Positions 17,101 through 24,367 of a stretch of DNA of 64,000 nt are shown in pieces. The position numbers and the translations under genes were made by a program. The DNA is from Fundidesulfovibrio putealis DSM 16056 (GTDB lineage: Bacteria > Desulfobacterota > Desulfovibrionia > Desulfovibrionales > Desulfovibrionaceae): assembly GCF_000429325.1 (NCBI RefSeq), contig NZ_AUBQ01000004.1, positions 310,001 through 374,000 of the forward strand. Reading direction: 5' to 3'. The notes under the pieces are model-generated. The model was given only the letters and a program-made list of their open reading frames with translations. It did no database searches and was not told the DNA's origin. Within the stretch, counting starts at the first letter, position 1; every line of letters starts with the position of its first letter.

Positions 17101-17885
17101 GCGTGCTCAGCCTTTTAGGCGACGCGAACATCCGCATCCAGGAAGCGGACACGGGCGTAAGAGCACTGGAAGCCATGCGCCAATGCCGGTTCGACTGCGT
17201 GATTCTCGACCTGGGGCTCCCGGACATGACCGGCTTCGAACTGCTGAACCTGATCGAGCAGGATAAAAATCTGCACATTCCGCCCATCATCGTCTACACC
17301 GGTCGTGAACTCACCCGGGAGGAGGAGCAGGCGCTGCACGGCCACGCCGAGTCGATCATCATCAAGGGCGTGAAGTCCGAAGAGCGCCTGATCGATGAAA
17401 CGGCGTTGTTCCTTCATCAGGTGGTCAAGGCCATGCCGGTGAAAAAGCGTGAGCTCATCGCCACCCTCTACGACAAGGACAAGGCCCTGCGCGACAAAGT
17501 CATCCTGCTGGTGGACGATGACATGCGCAACCTCTACGCCCTGTCCCATGTGCTTCAGGAGAAGGGCCTCAACGTGCTGAAAGCCGAAGACGGAGAGAAA
17601 GCACTGGAGATGCTCGAGGCCCGCCAGGATGTGAGCCTTGTCCTTCTGGATATCATGATGCCGGTGATGGACGGCTATGAGACGCTGGCGCGCATACGCG
17701 CCAACCCGCGCCTGTCGCGGCTGCCCGTCATCGCGCTGACCGCCAAGGCCATGCTCGAGGACAAGGAGCGGTGCATCGCGGCTGGAGCCAGCGATTACCT
17801 CTCCAAGCCCGTTGACCTGGACCGCCTGCTCTCCAAGCTGAGGGTCTGGCTGTACAACCAGGAGTCCGGAAGTCGGCGGACCTGA
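14124..17885 (+). CDS. Hybrid sensor histidine kinase with HAMP, GAF and three receiver domains
   Basis: The 1253-residue protein has a TM helix (residues about 12-33), a periplasmic four-helix sensor region, a second TM (about 185-207), HAMP (208-265), GAF (about 320-460), a long Gln/Glu-rich coiled coil (460-560), HisKA with the phospho-accepting His574 (SHELRTPLNS), and an ATPase domain with DTGVGI (from 734) and GGTGLGLT (from 763). Three receivers follow, with phospho-acceptor aspartates at 907, 1029 and 1176. The ATG at 14124 has GGAAGGA upstream. The gene overlaps CheR by one base (TGATG). The sensor resembles chemoreceptor-type four-helix bundles, and the link to CheR/CheB suggests a methylation-coupled phosphorelay. 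The signal is unknown. Confidence 0.9.
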   Translation: MKINNVSIGTRLAVGFGLMTAITALTGLLAIFQAYQLSGLTDALYDHPYTVTNSMRDIRGNIRMVETALADMLVDPSPAKIDHMRYEILDAQKNIRQLFAIVNERFLGNKADVAAAEDVFNEWVVLLDKALAAQRDNLSDAAKKAAIQEARALTTRLVRKSQVMIDFATNKAVEFNDEAAKQGQRATIVLIVIVAAACLAGLVVSRFISNSITVPLSAMIARVKGVARGGIGQDLDYYSEDEVGDLADSFRLMRKNLLSKVRIAEAVAAGDYSVSVDTVGDEDVLGKSLAIMTKSLKDAADANTRTDWIKSGRNKLNAVIAGENDLRSLCSNVISFLAGYMNAQIGAVYALSSDGRLVLAGSYAFTKRKDLADSYALGEGIVGQAALEKSMISLSNIPDDYIRIKSSLGDAHPRNIVVLPLLHVGELKGVIELGSLEEFSDTKLELLQAVSETMGVALQSVDSQDKLRALLEQTRLQADKLQAQQEELRVSNEELEQQSSALRSSEEELRQQQEELQSINEELEEKNHFLELQRAEMGIKNTELNNIRKGLEIKARELELTTRYKSEFLANMSHELRTPLNSLLLLSRSLMENSSGNLNEAQVEYSRIIHRSGNDLLSLINEILDLSKIEAGKMTITPEDVPVLSLVEAMAASFKPLAEEKQLALTFHVDERIPAVIQTDRQRIEQVLRNLLSNAIKFSDQGSVSLSLRPPTPEECVNLDGLSEANALAVAVTDTGVGIAAEKQQEIFEAFRQVDGGTDRKYGGTGLGLTISRELAKLLHGALRLQSSPGQGSTFTLVIPQRLDQGSADQPLDATTGPAQGGGEPPIPVQAKFMACTAAAQPKHLADDRNGASAGPGYILIIEDDPAFARILMDQCRSKGFGVLHAASGEEGIELARKYAVGGIVLDIRLPGMNGWQVLEEFKQDPELRHIPVHIMSAEEATLDAQKKGAVGFLAKPASRENLDEALERLEGFMSKKVKDLLVVEDNQDMRKGVLSLLGDANIRIQEADTGVRALEAMRQCRFDCVILDLGLPDMTGFELLNLIEQDKNLHIPPIIVYTGRELTREEEQALHGHAESIIIKGVKSEERLIDETALFLHQVVKAMPVKKRELIATLYDKDKALRDKVILLVDDDMRNLYALSHVLQEKGLNVLKAEDGEKALEMLEARQDVSLVLLDIMMPVMDGYETLARIRANPRLSRLPVIALTAKAMLEDKERCIAAGASDYLSKPVDLDRLLSKLRVWLYNQESGSRRT

Positions 17886-18745
17886 TGGAAGACCATGAGA
17901 TAGAGCACATAGAGATCGATCTCTTTCTGGAGGGCGTCTTCAGGCGATACGGGTACGATTTCCGCAACTATGCGCGGGCTTCGGTGCAACGGCGCATCAG
18001 GAGGCTCATGGAAATGACCGGGCACAAAAGCGTGGTGGCGATGCTTCCGCCCATGCTGCACGACCGCGCGTTCCTGTCCCAGGTGGTGGACGCGCTGTCC
18101 ATCAACGTGACCGAGATGTTCCGTGACCCCCAGTTCTTCCTGGCCCTGCGCCAGACAGTGATCCCCTACCTGAAGACCTATCCCTTCATCAAAGTATGGC
18201 ACGCCGGTTGCGCCAGCGGAGAGGAGGTCTACTCCCTGGCCATCCTCTTCAAGGAGGAAGGGCTCTACGACCGCACGACTTTTTTCGCCACCGACTTCAA
18301 CGCCACCACCCTGGAAAAAGCCAAAGCCGGGATATATCAATTGTGCTCCATGCGGGCGTTCACCGACAACTACCAGGCTGGAGGCGGCAGGGAGGCATTT
18401 TCCGACTATTTCCTCGCGGACTATGACAGCGTCATCATCCAAAACTCCCTGAAAAAGAACATCACCTTCGCGCTGCACAACCTGGCCACGGACGGCGTGT
18501 TCGGAGAAATGCATCTGATCCTGTGCCGCAATGTCCTCATCTATTTCGACAGGCGCCTCCAGGCCCGCGTGTTCAAGCTCTTTGACGACAGCCTCATCCA
18601 TGGCGGCGTGCTGGCGCTCGGCAGCAAGGAGAGCCTTCAGTTCGATGAAGTTGCCGAACGCTACGACATGATCGACGCCAAATGGCGGCTTTACAAGAAG
18701 CTCGGCCATACCGCAGTCAACATGCTGTGGGGGTCGCCGTCATGA
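17885..18745 (+). CDS. cheR: CheR-type protein glutamate methyltransferase
   Basis: The 286-residue product transfers methyl groups from SAM to glutamates of receptor-like proteins. A helical N-terminal domain (residues 10-80) is followed by a Rossmann domain with the SAM motif VWHAGCASGEEVYSLA (104-119), F-F-A-T-D-F-N-A-T-T-L-E-K-A, and the post-I stretch LILCRNVLIYFDRR (about 212-225). These fit CheR closely. It lies between the large kinase and CheB with one- and four-base overlaps, but no cheA, cheW or receptor gene is present here. Substrate could be the upstream kinase or a receptor elsewhere (inference). Confidence 0.9.
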   Translation: MEDHEIEHIEIDLFLEGVFRRYGYDFRNYARASVQRRIRRLMEMTGHKSVVAMLPPMLHDRAFLSQVVDALSINVTEMFRDPQFFLALRQTVIPYLKTYPFIKVWHAGCASGEEVYSLAILFKEEGLYDRTTFFATDFNATTLEKAKAGIYQLCSMRAFTDNYQAGGGREAFSDYFLADYDSVIIQNSLKKNITFALHNLATDGVFGEMHLILCRNVLIYFDRRLQARVFKLFDDSLIHGGVLALGSKESLQFDEVAERYDMIDAKWRLYKKLGHTAVNMLWGSPS

Positions 18746-19380
18746 GCATGCCCGGACGTAGGATCGAAGCCGTGGTCATGGGCGGTTCTGCCGGTGGTTG
18801 GGAGGCGATTTCCCTGATTCTGTCCAGGCTGCCAGAAGATTATCCGCTGCCCGTCGCAGTGGTTCTGCATGTCCACCCCGACCAGGGAGAGGACTTCGCG
18901 GAACGGCTGGGCCGGACATGCAAGGTCAGGGTCAGGCTGGCCGTCGAAAAGGACTCCATCCTTCCCGGCGTTGTCACGCTCGCGCCGCCGGACTACCATC
19001 TTCTGATCGAATGGGATAAGAGCTATGCGCTCTCTGCCGACCCAAAGGTGTGCTTTTCACGTCCCTCCATCGATGTGCTGTTTGAGAGCGCGGCATCGGT
19101 GTATGGTCCAGCGTTGGTGGGAGTCCTTCTTACGGGGGCCAGCCGCGACGGCAGCGCCGGAATCCTCAGGATCAAGGAACTCGGCGGCATAACCGTGGTC
19201 CAGGCCCCGGAAACCGCTGAACACCCCACCATGCCCCGCGCCGCTGTGGAAAAAGCGTCCCCCCTGCACGTGCTTTCGCTCGAAGAAATCGCCCTGTTCC
19301 TGCAGCGCTTGGGAGAAGAGGCCAGAAACGCAGCTGGCCTCACGCATCTGAACATTCTGTCCGAGGGGAACCCGCAGTGA
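18742..19380 (+). CDS. cheB: CheB-type methylesterase, catalytic domain only
   Basis: A 212-residue protein that consists of only the CheB esterase/deamidase domain. The catalytic triad is visible: Ser16 in G-G-S-A-G-G, His43 in V-L-H-V-H-P and Asp136 in L-L-T-G-A-S-R-D-G. The usual N-terminal receiver is absent, so its activity is not controlled by direct phosphorylation. The ATG at 18742 was chosen because it overlaps the cheR stop (ATGA) and places the GGSAGG motif at the expected distance; the open frame extends further upstream inside cheR. The C-terminal end overlaps the next kinase by four bases. Confidence 0.88.
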   Translation: MSMPGRRIEAVVMGGSAGGWEAISLILSRLPEDYPLPVAVVLHVHPDQGEDFAERLGRTCKVRVRLAVEKDSILPGVVTLAPPDYHLLIEWDKSYALSADPKVCFSRPSIDVLFESAASVYGPALVGVLLTGASRDGSAGILRIKELGGITVVQAPETAEHPTMPRAAVEKASPLHVLSLEEIALFLQRLGEEARNAAGLTHLNILSEGNPQ

Positions 19381-21059
19381 TATCCGTACCCAAAATCCTC
19401 ATCGTCGACGACAAGTCTGAGAACCTGATCGCCCTCGAAAGCGTGCTCAGCCGCCTGTCGGTAGAGATTCTCAAGGCCACCACAGGGGATGAGGCCCTGC
19501 GACTGGCCCTGCGCCACTCCTTTGCCCTGGCGATCCTCGACGTGCAGATGCCCGGCATGGACGGGTTTGAGATCGCACGGCTCATGCGTTTCGATGAATC
19601 GTCCAGGAATACGCCGATCATCTTCCTCTCGGCTGTCTACTCGGACGACTATCACCAGTTCCTGGGCTATAAATCGGGTGCCGTCGACTTCATAACCAAG
19701 CCGTTCAACCCGGAATTCCTCCTTCAGAAAGTCAATGTGTTTCTTGAAATATTCAAGAGCAGCCAGGCGTTGATATCCAGCAAGTTGCAGCTTGAGGAGG
19801 TTCTTCAGGCGCAGCGCCAGATGAACGAGGAACTGCAAAAGGAAATCGCCCAGCGCAAGGTCGTTGAATTCCAGCTCCAGGCCGCAAAGGAGCAGGCCGA
19901 AATATCGAGCAGCACCAAAAGCGAATTTCTGGCCACCATGAGCCACGAGATACGCACCCCGCTCAACGGCATCATGGGCATGCTCCAGCTGGCGCAGATG
20001 ATGCCCATGGACGAAGAATTGAAAGACTGCGTGGACAACGCCCTGTCCTCCAGCAGGAGCCTCCTGCGCATCCTGAGCGACATCCTGGACATCTCCAAGG
20101 TGGAGGCAGGCGCGCTGCGGCTGGTGATCGAGGATTTCGACATTGACGAGGTCCTACGCCCGATTATGGCGTCCTTCAGCGAAGTCGCCAGCCGTGCGGG
20201 GATAGAGTGCAAAGTGCTGGTGGACCCGGCGGTTCCCAGACGACTTACGGGCGATCCCAGCCGTCTGCGCCAGATTCTCTTCAATCTGGTGGGCAACGCC
20301 GTCAAATTCACGTCCTCCGGGTCGGTGGTGGTCGAAGTGTACATGCTGCCCTACTGCGCCAAGCCAGGGCACCGGAACATGCACTTCTCGGTGACGGACA
20401 CGGGCCTTGGCATCCCTCACGACAAGGTTGACGACATTTTCGGACTCTTCACCCAGGTAGAGGGGAGCTACAGCAGACGATACGGCGGAACCGGCCTTGG
20501 ACTGGCGATCGTCAAAAGGCTCGTCGACCTCATGGGGGGGAGCATCACCGTCTACAGCGAGCTGAAACAAGGCACCCAGATGCACGTCACCCTTCCCTTG
20601 ATGACACCATTCCAGAAAGAGACGTACCTGGAAATGCCTGGTGCGGGAAACATCTGCCAGCCTCCGAAAATGACCGGCAGGGTATTGGTGGTGGAAGACG
20701 AAAACACCAACCGCCTGACAGCGATCCGCTTTCTCCAGCGCCTGGGATTCGAGGCCGAAGGAGCCGCCGACGGCCTGCAAGCCCTGGAGATGCTCGGCGA
20801 GTCGCACTTCGACGCCGTCCTCATGGATATCCAGATGCCGGAGATGGATGGCCTGGAGGCAACGCAACGTATCCGGCAAAGCATCGGCGCTGCGTTCGAT
20901 CCGCGCATCCCGATAGTCGCGCTCACGGCCCACGCCATGGCTGGCGACCGGGAACGTTTTCTTACCGCCGGCATGGACGACTACCTGACAAAACCCCTGG
21001 AAATGGCGGCGCTGCGTTCGGTGCTTGCCAAGGTGCTGCCCGCCAGCGTCCCCTGCTGA
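19377..21059 (+). CDS. Hybrid histidine kinase with receivers at both ends
   Basis: A 560-residue soluble kinase. Order: N-terminal receiver (Asp55, I-L-D-V-Q-M-P), coiled coil 125-175, HisKA with His190 (MSHEIRTPLNG), an ATPase domain (D-T-G-L-G-I, G-G-T-G-L-G-L-A-I), and a C-terminal receiver with Asp484 (LMDIQMPEMDG). There is no TM segment. The start is a GTG at 19377 (GTGA overlap with cheB), with GAGGGG upstream. A likely flow is phosphate from the upstream hybrid kinase to Asp55, then to this kinase's own relay. The output gene is not visible in the cluster. Confidence 0.9.
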   Translation: MISVPKILIVDDKSENLIALESVLSRLSVEILKATTGDEALRLALRHSFALAILDVQMPGMDGFEIARLMRFDESSRNTPIIFLSAVYSDDYHQFLGYKSGAVDFITKPFNPEFLLQKVNVFLEIFKSSQALISSKLQLEEVLQAQRQMNEELQKEIAQRKVVEFQLQAAKEQAEISSSTKSEFLATMSHEIRTPLNGIMGMLQLAQMMPMDEELKDCVDNALSSSRSLLRILSDILDISKVEAGALRLVIEDFDIDEVLRPIMASFSEVASRAGIECKVLVDPAVPRRLTGDPSRLRQILFNLVGNAVKFTSSGSVVVEVYMLPYCAKPGHRNMHFSVTDTGLGIPHDKVDDIFGLFTQVEGSYSRRYGGTGLGLAIVKRLVDLMGGSITVYSELKQGTQMHVTLPLMTPFQKETYLEMPGAGNICQPPKMTGRVLVVEDENTNRLTAIRFLQRLGFEAEGAADGLQALEMLGESHFDAVLMDIQMPEMDGLEATQRIRQSIGAAFDPRIPIVALTAHAMAGDRERFLTAGMDDYLTKPLEMAALRSVLAKVLPASVPC

Positions 21060-21349
21060 TTATGGAATGTTGACAGCCAAGGCGCGCACTCCACAGGATA
21101 TCCCTGTGTGCAACGCCACTTCCTGGGCAGCCTTCTGGTTTCTTCCTCATGCTCCATATTGGAGTGAAACTTTTTACCTCGCCGCTCCCTCTATCCTCAA
21201 GGACCTCTTTGAATGTGCATGGTACTGCCCTGCCACCGCAGGCACGCTTCCTGCTTTTAATCCCGTGGGGAAATATTTTCCCAGTTTCTCACGAAACGGA
21301 CGCGCAGAAGCCCTGAATAATTATTGCACATACTTTCAAGGTGTTGACA
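21060..21349. promoter_or_regulatory. Leader region of the sigma factor gene with palindrome
   Basis: No gene in these 290 bases. A TTGACA (21070-21075) lies ahead of a perfect inverted repeat CACAGG-N5-CCTGTG (21092-21108), placed where a -10 box would be. The -10 itself is not convincing, so the promoter call is weak. A short CTCCA-TAT-TGGAG palindrome follows near 21153. Confidence 0.35.
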
Positions 21350-21916
21350 ATGTCTCAGAGTACGTTCCCGGTCGAGGATACCAATATTGACCTGGTGGTT
21401 TCGGGGGAAAAGGCCGCCTGGGATCATTTTGTGGAAAAATTTTCCGGGTTGCTCTTCGGCGTGACCATCAGGACTTTGCGGGCGCGTACCGCAAGCCTGG
21501 ACCAGGAAGACGCCAAAGACGTGGTGCAGGACATCTTCCTGCGCCTCGTCAAGGACGACTTCAAGCTGCTGCGCACATACGATCCCGAACGCGCTTCCCT
21601 CTCCACCTGGCTCACGGTCGTGGCCAGATCCATGGCCATCGATTATCTGCGCAGGCCCGAACGCAGCCGTGAAACAGTGGAGCTGGACGACACCATGGCC
21701 GCCGATGGCGACGCGCCATTCGGAGGACGGCTCGAACTTCCCCAGGGTCTCCTCTCCGAACGCCAGGCCCAGATACTGCGCCTGCTCTTCGACGAAGACA
21801 TGGAAGTCGCCGAAGTCGCGACGTTCCTGCGCGTCCAGGCCCAGACCGTGCGGAGCCTTAAGCACCAGGCCCTCACGAAACTTCGCGAGCACTACGGAGC
21901 GCTCCGCCCCGCCTAA
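21350..21916 (+). CDS. Sigma-70 family (ECF-like) RNA polymerase sigma factor
   Basis: A 188-residue product with region 2 and region 4 only. Region 2 shows L-D-Q-E-D-A-K-D-V-V-Q-D-I-F-L-R-L-V-K and then S-T-W-L-T-V-V-A-R-S-M-A-I-D-Y-L-R-R, the -10-binding helix of ECF sigmas. Region 4 is Q-I-L-R-L-L-F-D-E-D-M-E-V-A-E-V-A-T-F-L. The ATG at 21350 is preferred to the GTG nine bases earlier because AAGG lies seven to eight bases ahead of it. The downstream zinc-finger protein is probably its anti-sigma factor. Target promoters are unknown; nearness to the flagellar genes is suggestive only. Confidence 0.85.
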   Translation: MSQSTFPVEDTNIDLVVSGEKAAWDHFVEKFSGLLFGVTIRTLRARTASLDQEDAKDVVQDIFLRLVKDDFKLLRTYDPERASLSTWLTVVARSMAIDYLRRPERSRETVELDDTMAADGDAPFGGRLELPQGLLSERQAQILRLLFDEDMEVAEVATFLRVQAQTVRSLKHQALTKLREHYGALRPA

Positions 21917-22055
21917 CTTCCGCCCGCCCTCTAAAGTTACCGATCTGTCAGGTCGATAGTGTCTTGCGCCCTAGTTCTTGACCCTTAGGTGCACGCACGG
22001 TATTGAAATCCACCCAATAGTTGAAAATCGTACGATGTTTGGCACGGGAGCACGC

Positions 22056-22337
22056 ATGTCCATGGACTGCGGCACGAACGGACCAGACCCCAAGGAAGGG
22101 GTGAATCCCGAAGCTATGGAAAATTGCCCTGACGAAATGACCCTGGCGGCCTACCTGGACGCACGGCTGGACGCACAGGAGCTGTCGCGGATGGAGCTCC
22201 ATCTCGCCCGTTGCGAGAAGTGCGCGAAAAGCGTTCAGGAATTGCGTGACATCCTGGGCCAGGTGGAACTTGCCGAGGAAGACCCTGCCCTGTTGCGCGA
22301 GGTTGCCGAGCGCGCCAAGAAGATAATCGACCGCTGA
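22056..22337 (+). CDS. Zinc-finger anti-sigma factor-like protein
   Basis: A 93-residue soluble protein. The core L-A-A-Y-L-D-A-R-L-D and H-L-A-R-C-E-K-C (His-X3-Cys-X2-Cys) is the zinc anti-sigma (ZAS/putative zinc finger) signature. The ATG at 22056 has GGGAG five bases upstream; the open frame reaches further left but without a better site. No TM helix follows, so it would act in the cytoplasm, perhaps sensing redox state through its Cys pair. It lies 139 bases after the sigma gene, with GCGC-rich spacing between them. Confidence 0.7.
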   Translation: MSMDCGTNGPDPKEGVNPEAMENCPDEMTLAAYLDARLDAQELSRMELHLARCEKCAKSVQELRDILGQVELAEEDPALLREVAERAKKIIDR

Positions 22338-22461
22338 CGCGCAAGGGCTCTGTCCTTGACCCGGCGGGCTCCGCCCTGCACCCGCCAGGGGGATGATCCC
22401 CCTGGACCCTGCAATTAGCTTCGCGTAACGCCCTGCTACAAATTAGAATATTGGCAAACAA

Positions 22462-22502
22462 AAGCCCTGAAGCGCGCAAAGCCGCGCTTCAGGGCTTCTT
22501 TC
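22462..22502 (+). terminator. Bidirectional rho-independent terminator
   Basis: A perfect 15-pair stem AAGCCCTGAAGCGCG with CGCGCTTCAGGGCTT, loop of six, followed by CTTTCTT on the + strand and by a T-rich stretch on the - strand, so it can stop both the anti-sigma and the fliD transcripts. Confidence 0.85.
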
Positions 22503-22530
22503 TTGAAATCGCCGTATTGGACGAGCGCTG

Positions 22531-22634
22531 GCGCTGGGTGCTGTCACGGTCGGGTTCTGGCGGGCGGGCGACGAATCGTCTTCAAATCGGTTCTAGCCCG
22601 CCCGCCAGGACACGAACGGGACAGCACCCAGCGC
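22531..22634. repeat. 104-base imperfect inverted repeat downstream of fliD
   Basis: The outer arms GCGCTGGGTGCTGTC and GACAGCACCCAGCGC pair perfectly (15 bp), the inner arms CTGGCGGGCGGGC and GCCCGCCCGCCAG pair perfectly (13 bp), and about 7 of 11 bases between them also pair. The tip is a loop of about 26 bases. It could be an RNA stabiliser at the 3' end of the flagellar transcript or a REP/MITE-like element. It lies only 23 bases from the fliD stop. Confidence 0.65.
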
Positions 22635-22656
22635 CTGGCCCCAGCACTCAGCAGTG

Positions 22657-24336
22657 CTACGAATCAAGCTGGGCGATCTGCGACTCCAGGCTGGTCTGGA
22701 GCGCGTCGTATTGACCGAGCAACGTATCCAGGCGGGAGTATCTGTCTCGCAATCTGGTCTCCATGGTAGCTATTCTCTTGGTTTCATAATCAATCTTTTC
22801 CTGGATGTTGTCGGAGATCGTTGTGTAGTTATCCTCAAGAATTGCCAGAGGCCCGGTGTCGGCGTTGGTCAGGTCGGCCAGCCGGTCCACCAGCTCCCCC
22901 GCCTTGCCCTGGCGCAGGTTGACCTTGTGGGTGTAGGTCCCATCGGTCAGGTTGCCCACGGTGAGCACCATGCCTGCTTCCGCGAACCCGGACTGACCGG
23001 TGATGGTGGATGAATTGGAATAGAAGATCGCTGCGTGTCCGCCGATGCTGGCGGAAGTGATCTTGCCGTTCTGCACCGTGTAGCTCACGTCGTATACTCC
23101 GGCCTTGGTGATGCCGTCGATGTAGGAGGTGTAACTCACGTCGGCGCTGTCGGTGTCGCCGATGTACTGCGCTCCGAAAATTCTGCCCACCGCGTTGGCG
23201 TTGGAGGCCAGGGCCGCCTCAAGTATGTCCTCGTCCAGCAGGAGCTGGCCGAAGGTGCTGGAGCCTTCCGTGGCGTCTGTGCTTATTCCCAGGGACGACA
23301 GCGAGATGTATGTATCGCGCTCGGAACTGAACCCAACGCCTGGCGCCGACGTAATGCTCTTGATCATCGAGTCGATCATCTGCAGGCCGTAGTTTCCGGT
23401 CAGCAGGGAGCCGGTTTCGGTCGTGGAGTCGTACTCGGTCAACTCCTTCAGCATCGCCTTCACCTCGTTCACCTGGTCGATGAAGTTCTGCACGTTTTCG
23501 ACCACGGCGTCAGTGTCGGTCTCTACGGTTATGTTCCCCGAGCCTGTAGATTTCAAACTGAGGCTCAGCCCGTCGATCACGTCAGTCACGGTGTTGGTGG
23601 ACCTGCTGATCCAGGCGCCTGAAAGCGGCCAGCCGTTAATTTTCAGCTTGGCGTCCTGACATTCCTGCGTGACCATGAAGTCCGACCCTGTGAACCCGGA
23701 CAGGGTGCTGGCCCCCGAGATGACCAGATCATTGGCTTCACCGGTATCCAGGCCCCGCAGTTGCAGGTAGTAGTTGGAGCCGTCGTAGATGGTGGAGGCG
23801 CGCACCCCTGTGTTGGCCGAGTTGGTGTTCACGATGTTCACGATGTCCGTGAGGGTGGATCCCGCCGGGATGGCGTCGGACACGGTGACTCCCGCGTAGG
23901 TGTACACCAGCGACCGGGACGCGCCGGTGGAATTCACGACGGTTGTCAGCGATGAATACCCCGAGGTCGTGACCATCATCTTGTTCTTGGCCAACTGTCC
24001 CACGGTGAAGGAGTAGGAGCCCGTTTCGGCGTCTCCGTCCGCCGTGGCGGAAAGGACGTCCGTGTCTGAGGAACTGGCGCCCTTTTGCAGGAATTCGCTG
24101 ATGGTATCCATGCTTTGCAGCGCGGTACGCATGGACAGCATGGCGGTGTTCAGTTCCTGGAAGGCCGTTTTTTTGTCCTCCCAGGTCTGCTGCCAGGTCT
24201 TGTAGGTGGTCACACGGGACGACTCCACCTCCACGAGCTTGGTGATAAGGGTATCGAAGTCGGTACCGCTGCCGATGCCTGTGAAGTAGATGCCGCCCGA
24301 AGTGCTCATTCCCGATGTGACGTCGCCGATAGCCAT
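22657..24336 (-). CDS. fliD: Flagellar filament cap protein FliD
   Basis: The 559-residue product caps the growing filament and folds in flagellin subunits. The N-terminus I-Y-F-T-G-I-G-S-G-T-D-F-D-T-L-I-T-K-L-V-E-V-E is the FliD_N signature. The middle is beta-rich and Thr/Ser/Gly-rich. The C-terminal FliD_C has I-D-Y-E-T-K-R-I-A-T-M-E-T-R-L-R-D-R-Y and ends in a coiled coil. Length is somewhat greater than E. coli FliD. It lies 31 bases after flgL and is probably the last gene of the flgK-flgL-fliD unit. Confidence 0.92.
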   Translation of the reverse strand: MAIGDVTSGMSTSGGIYFTGIGSGTDFDTLITKLVEVESSRVTTYKTWQQTWEDKKTAFQELNTAMLSMRTALQSMDTISEFLQKGASSSDTDVLSATADGDAETGSYSFTVGQLAKNKMMVTTSGYSSLTTVVNSTGASRSLVYTYAGVTVSDAIPAGSTLTDIVNIVNTNSANTGVRASTIYDGSNYYLQLRGLDTGEANDLVISGASTLSGFTGSDFMVTQECQDAKLKINGWPLSGAWISRSTNTVTDVIDGLSLSLKSTGSGNITVETDTDAVVENVQNFIDQVNEVKAMLKELTEYDSTTETGSLLTGNYGLQMIDSMIKSITSAPGVGFSSERDTYISLSSLGISTDATEGSSTFGQLLLDEDILEAALASNANAVGRIFGAQYIGDTDSADVSYTSYIDGITKAGVYDVSYTVQNGKITSASIGGHAAIFYSNSSTITGQSGFAEAGMVLTVGNLTDGTYTHKVNLRQGKAGELVDRLADLTNADTGPLAILEDNYTTISDNIQEKIDYETKRIATMETRLRDRYSRLDTLLGQYDALQTSLESQIAQLDS

Positions 24337-24367
24337 GACTGATCCTCCCGTGAGGCCGGTTATCTTT

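Larger units (their letters stand above)
22338..22656. other. 319-base convergent intergenic region
   Basis: It separates the anti-sigma gene (+) from fliD (-). It contains a strong bidirectional terminator and a second, much larger imperfect hairpin, both listed separately. No gene is supported. Confidence 0.6.
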
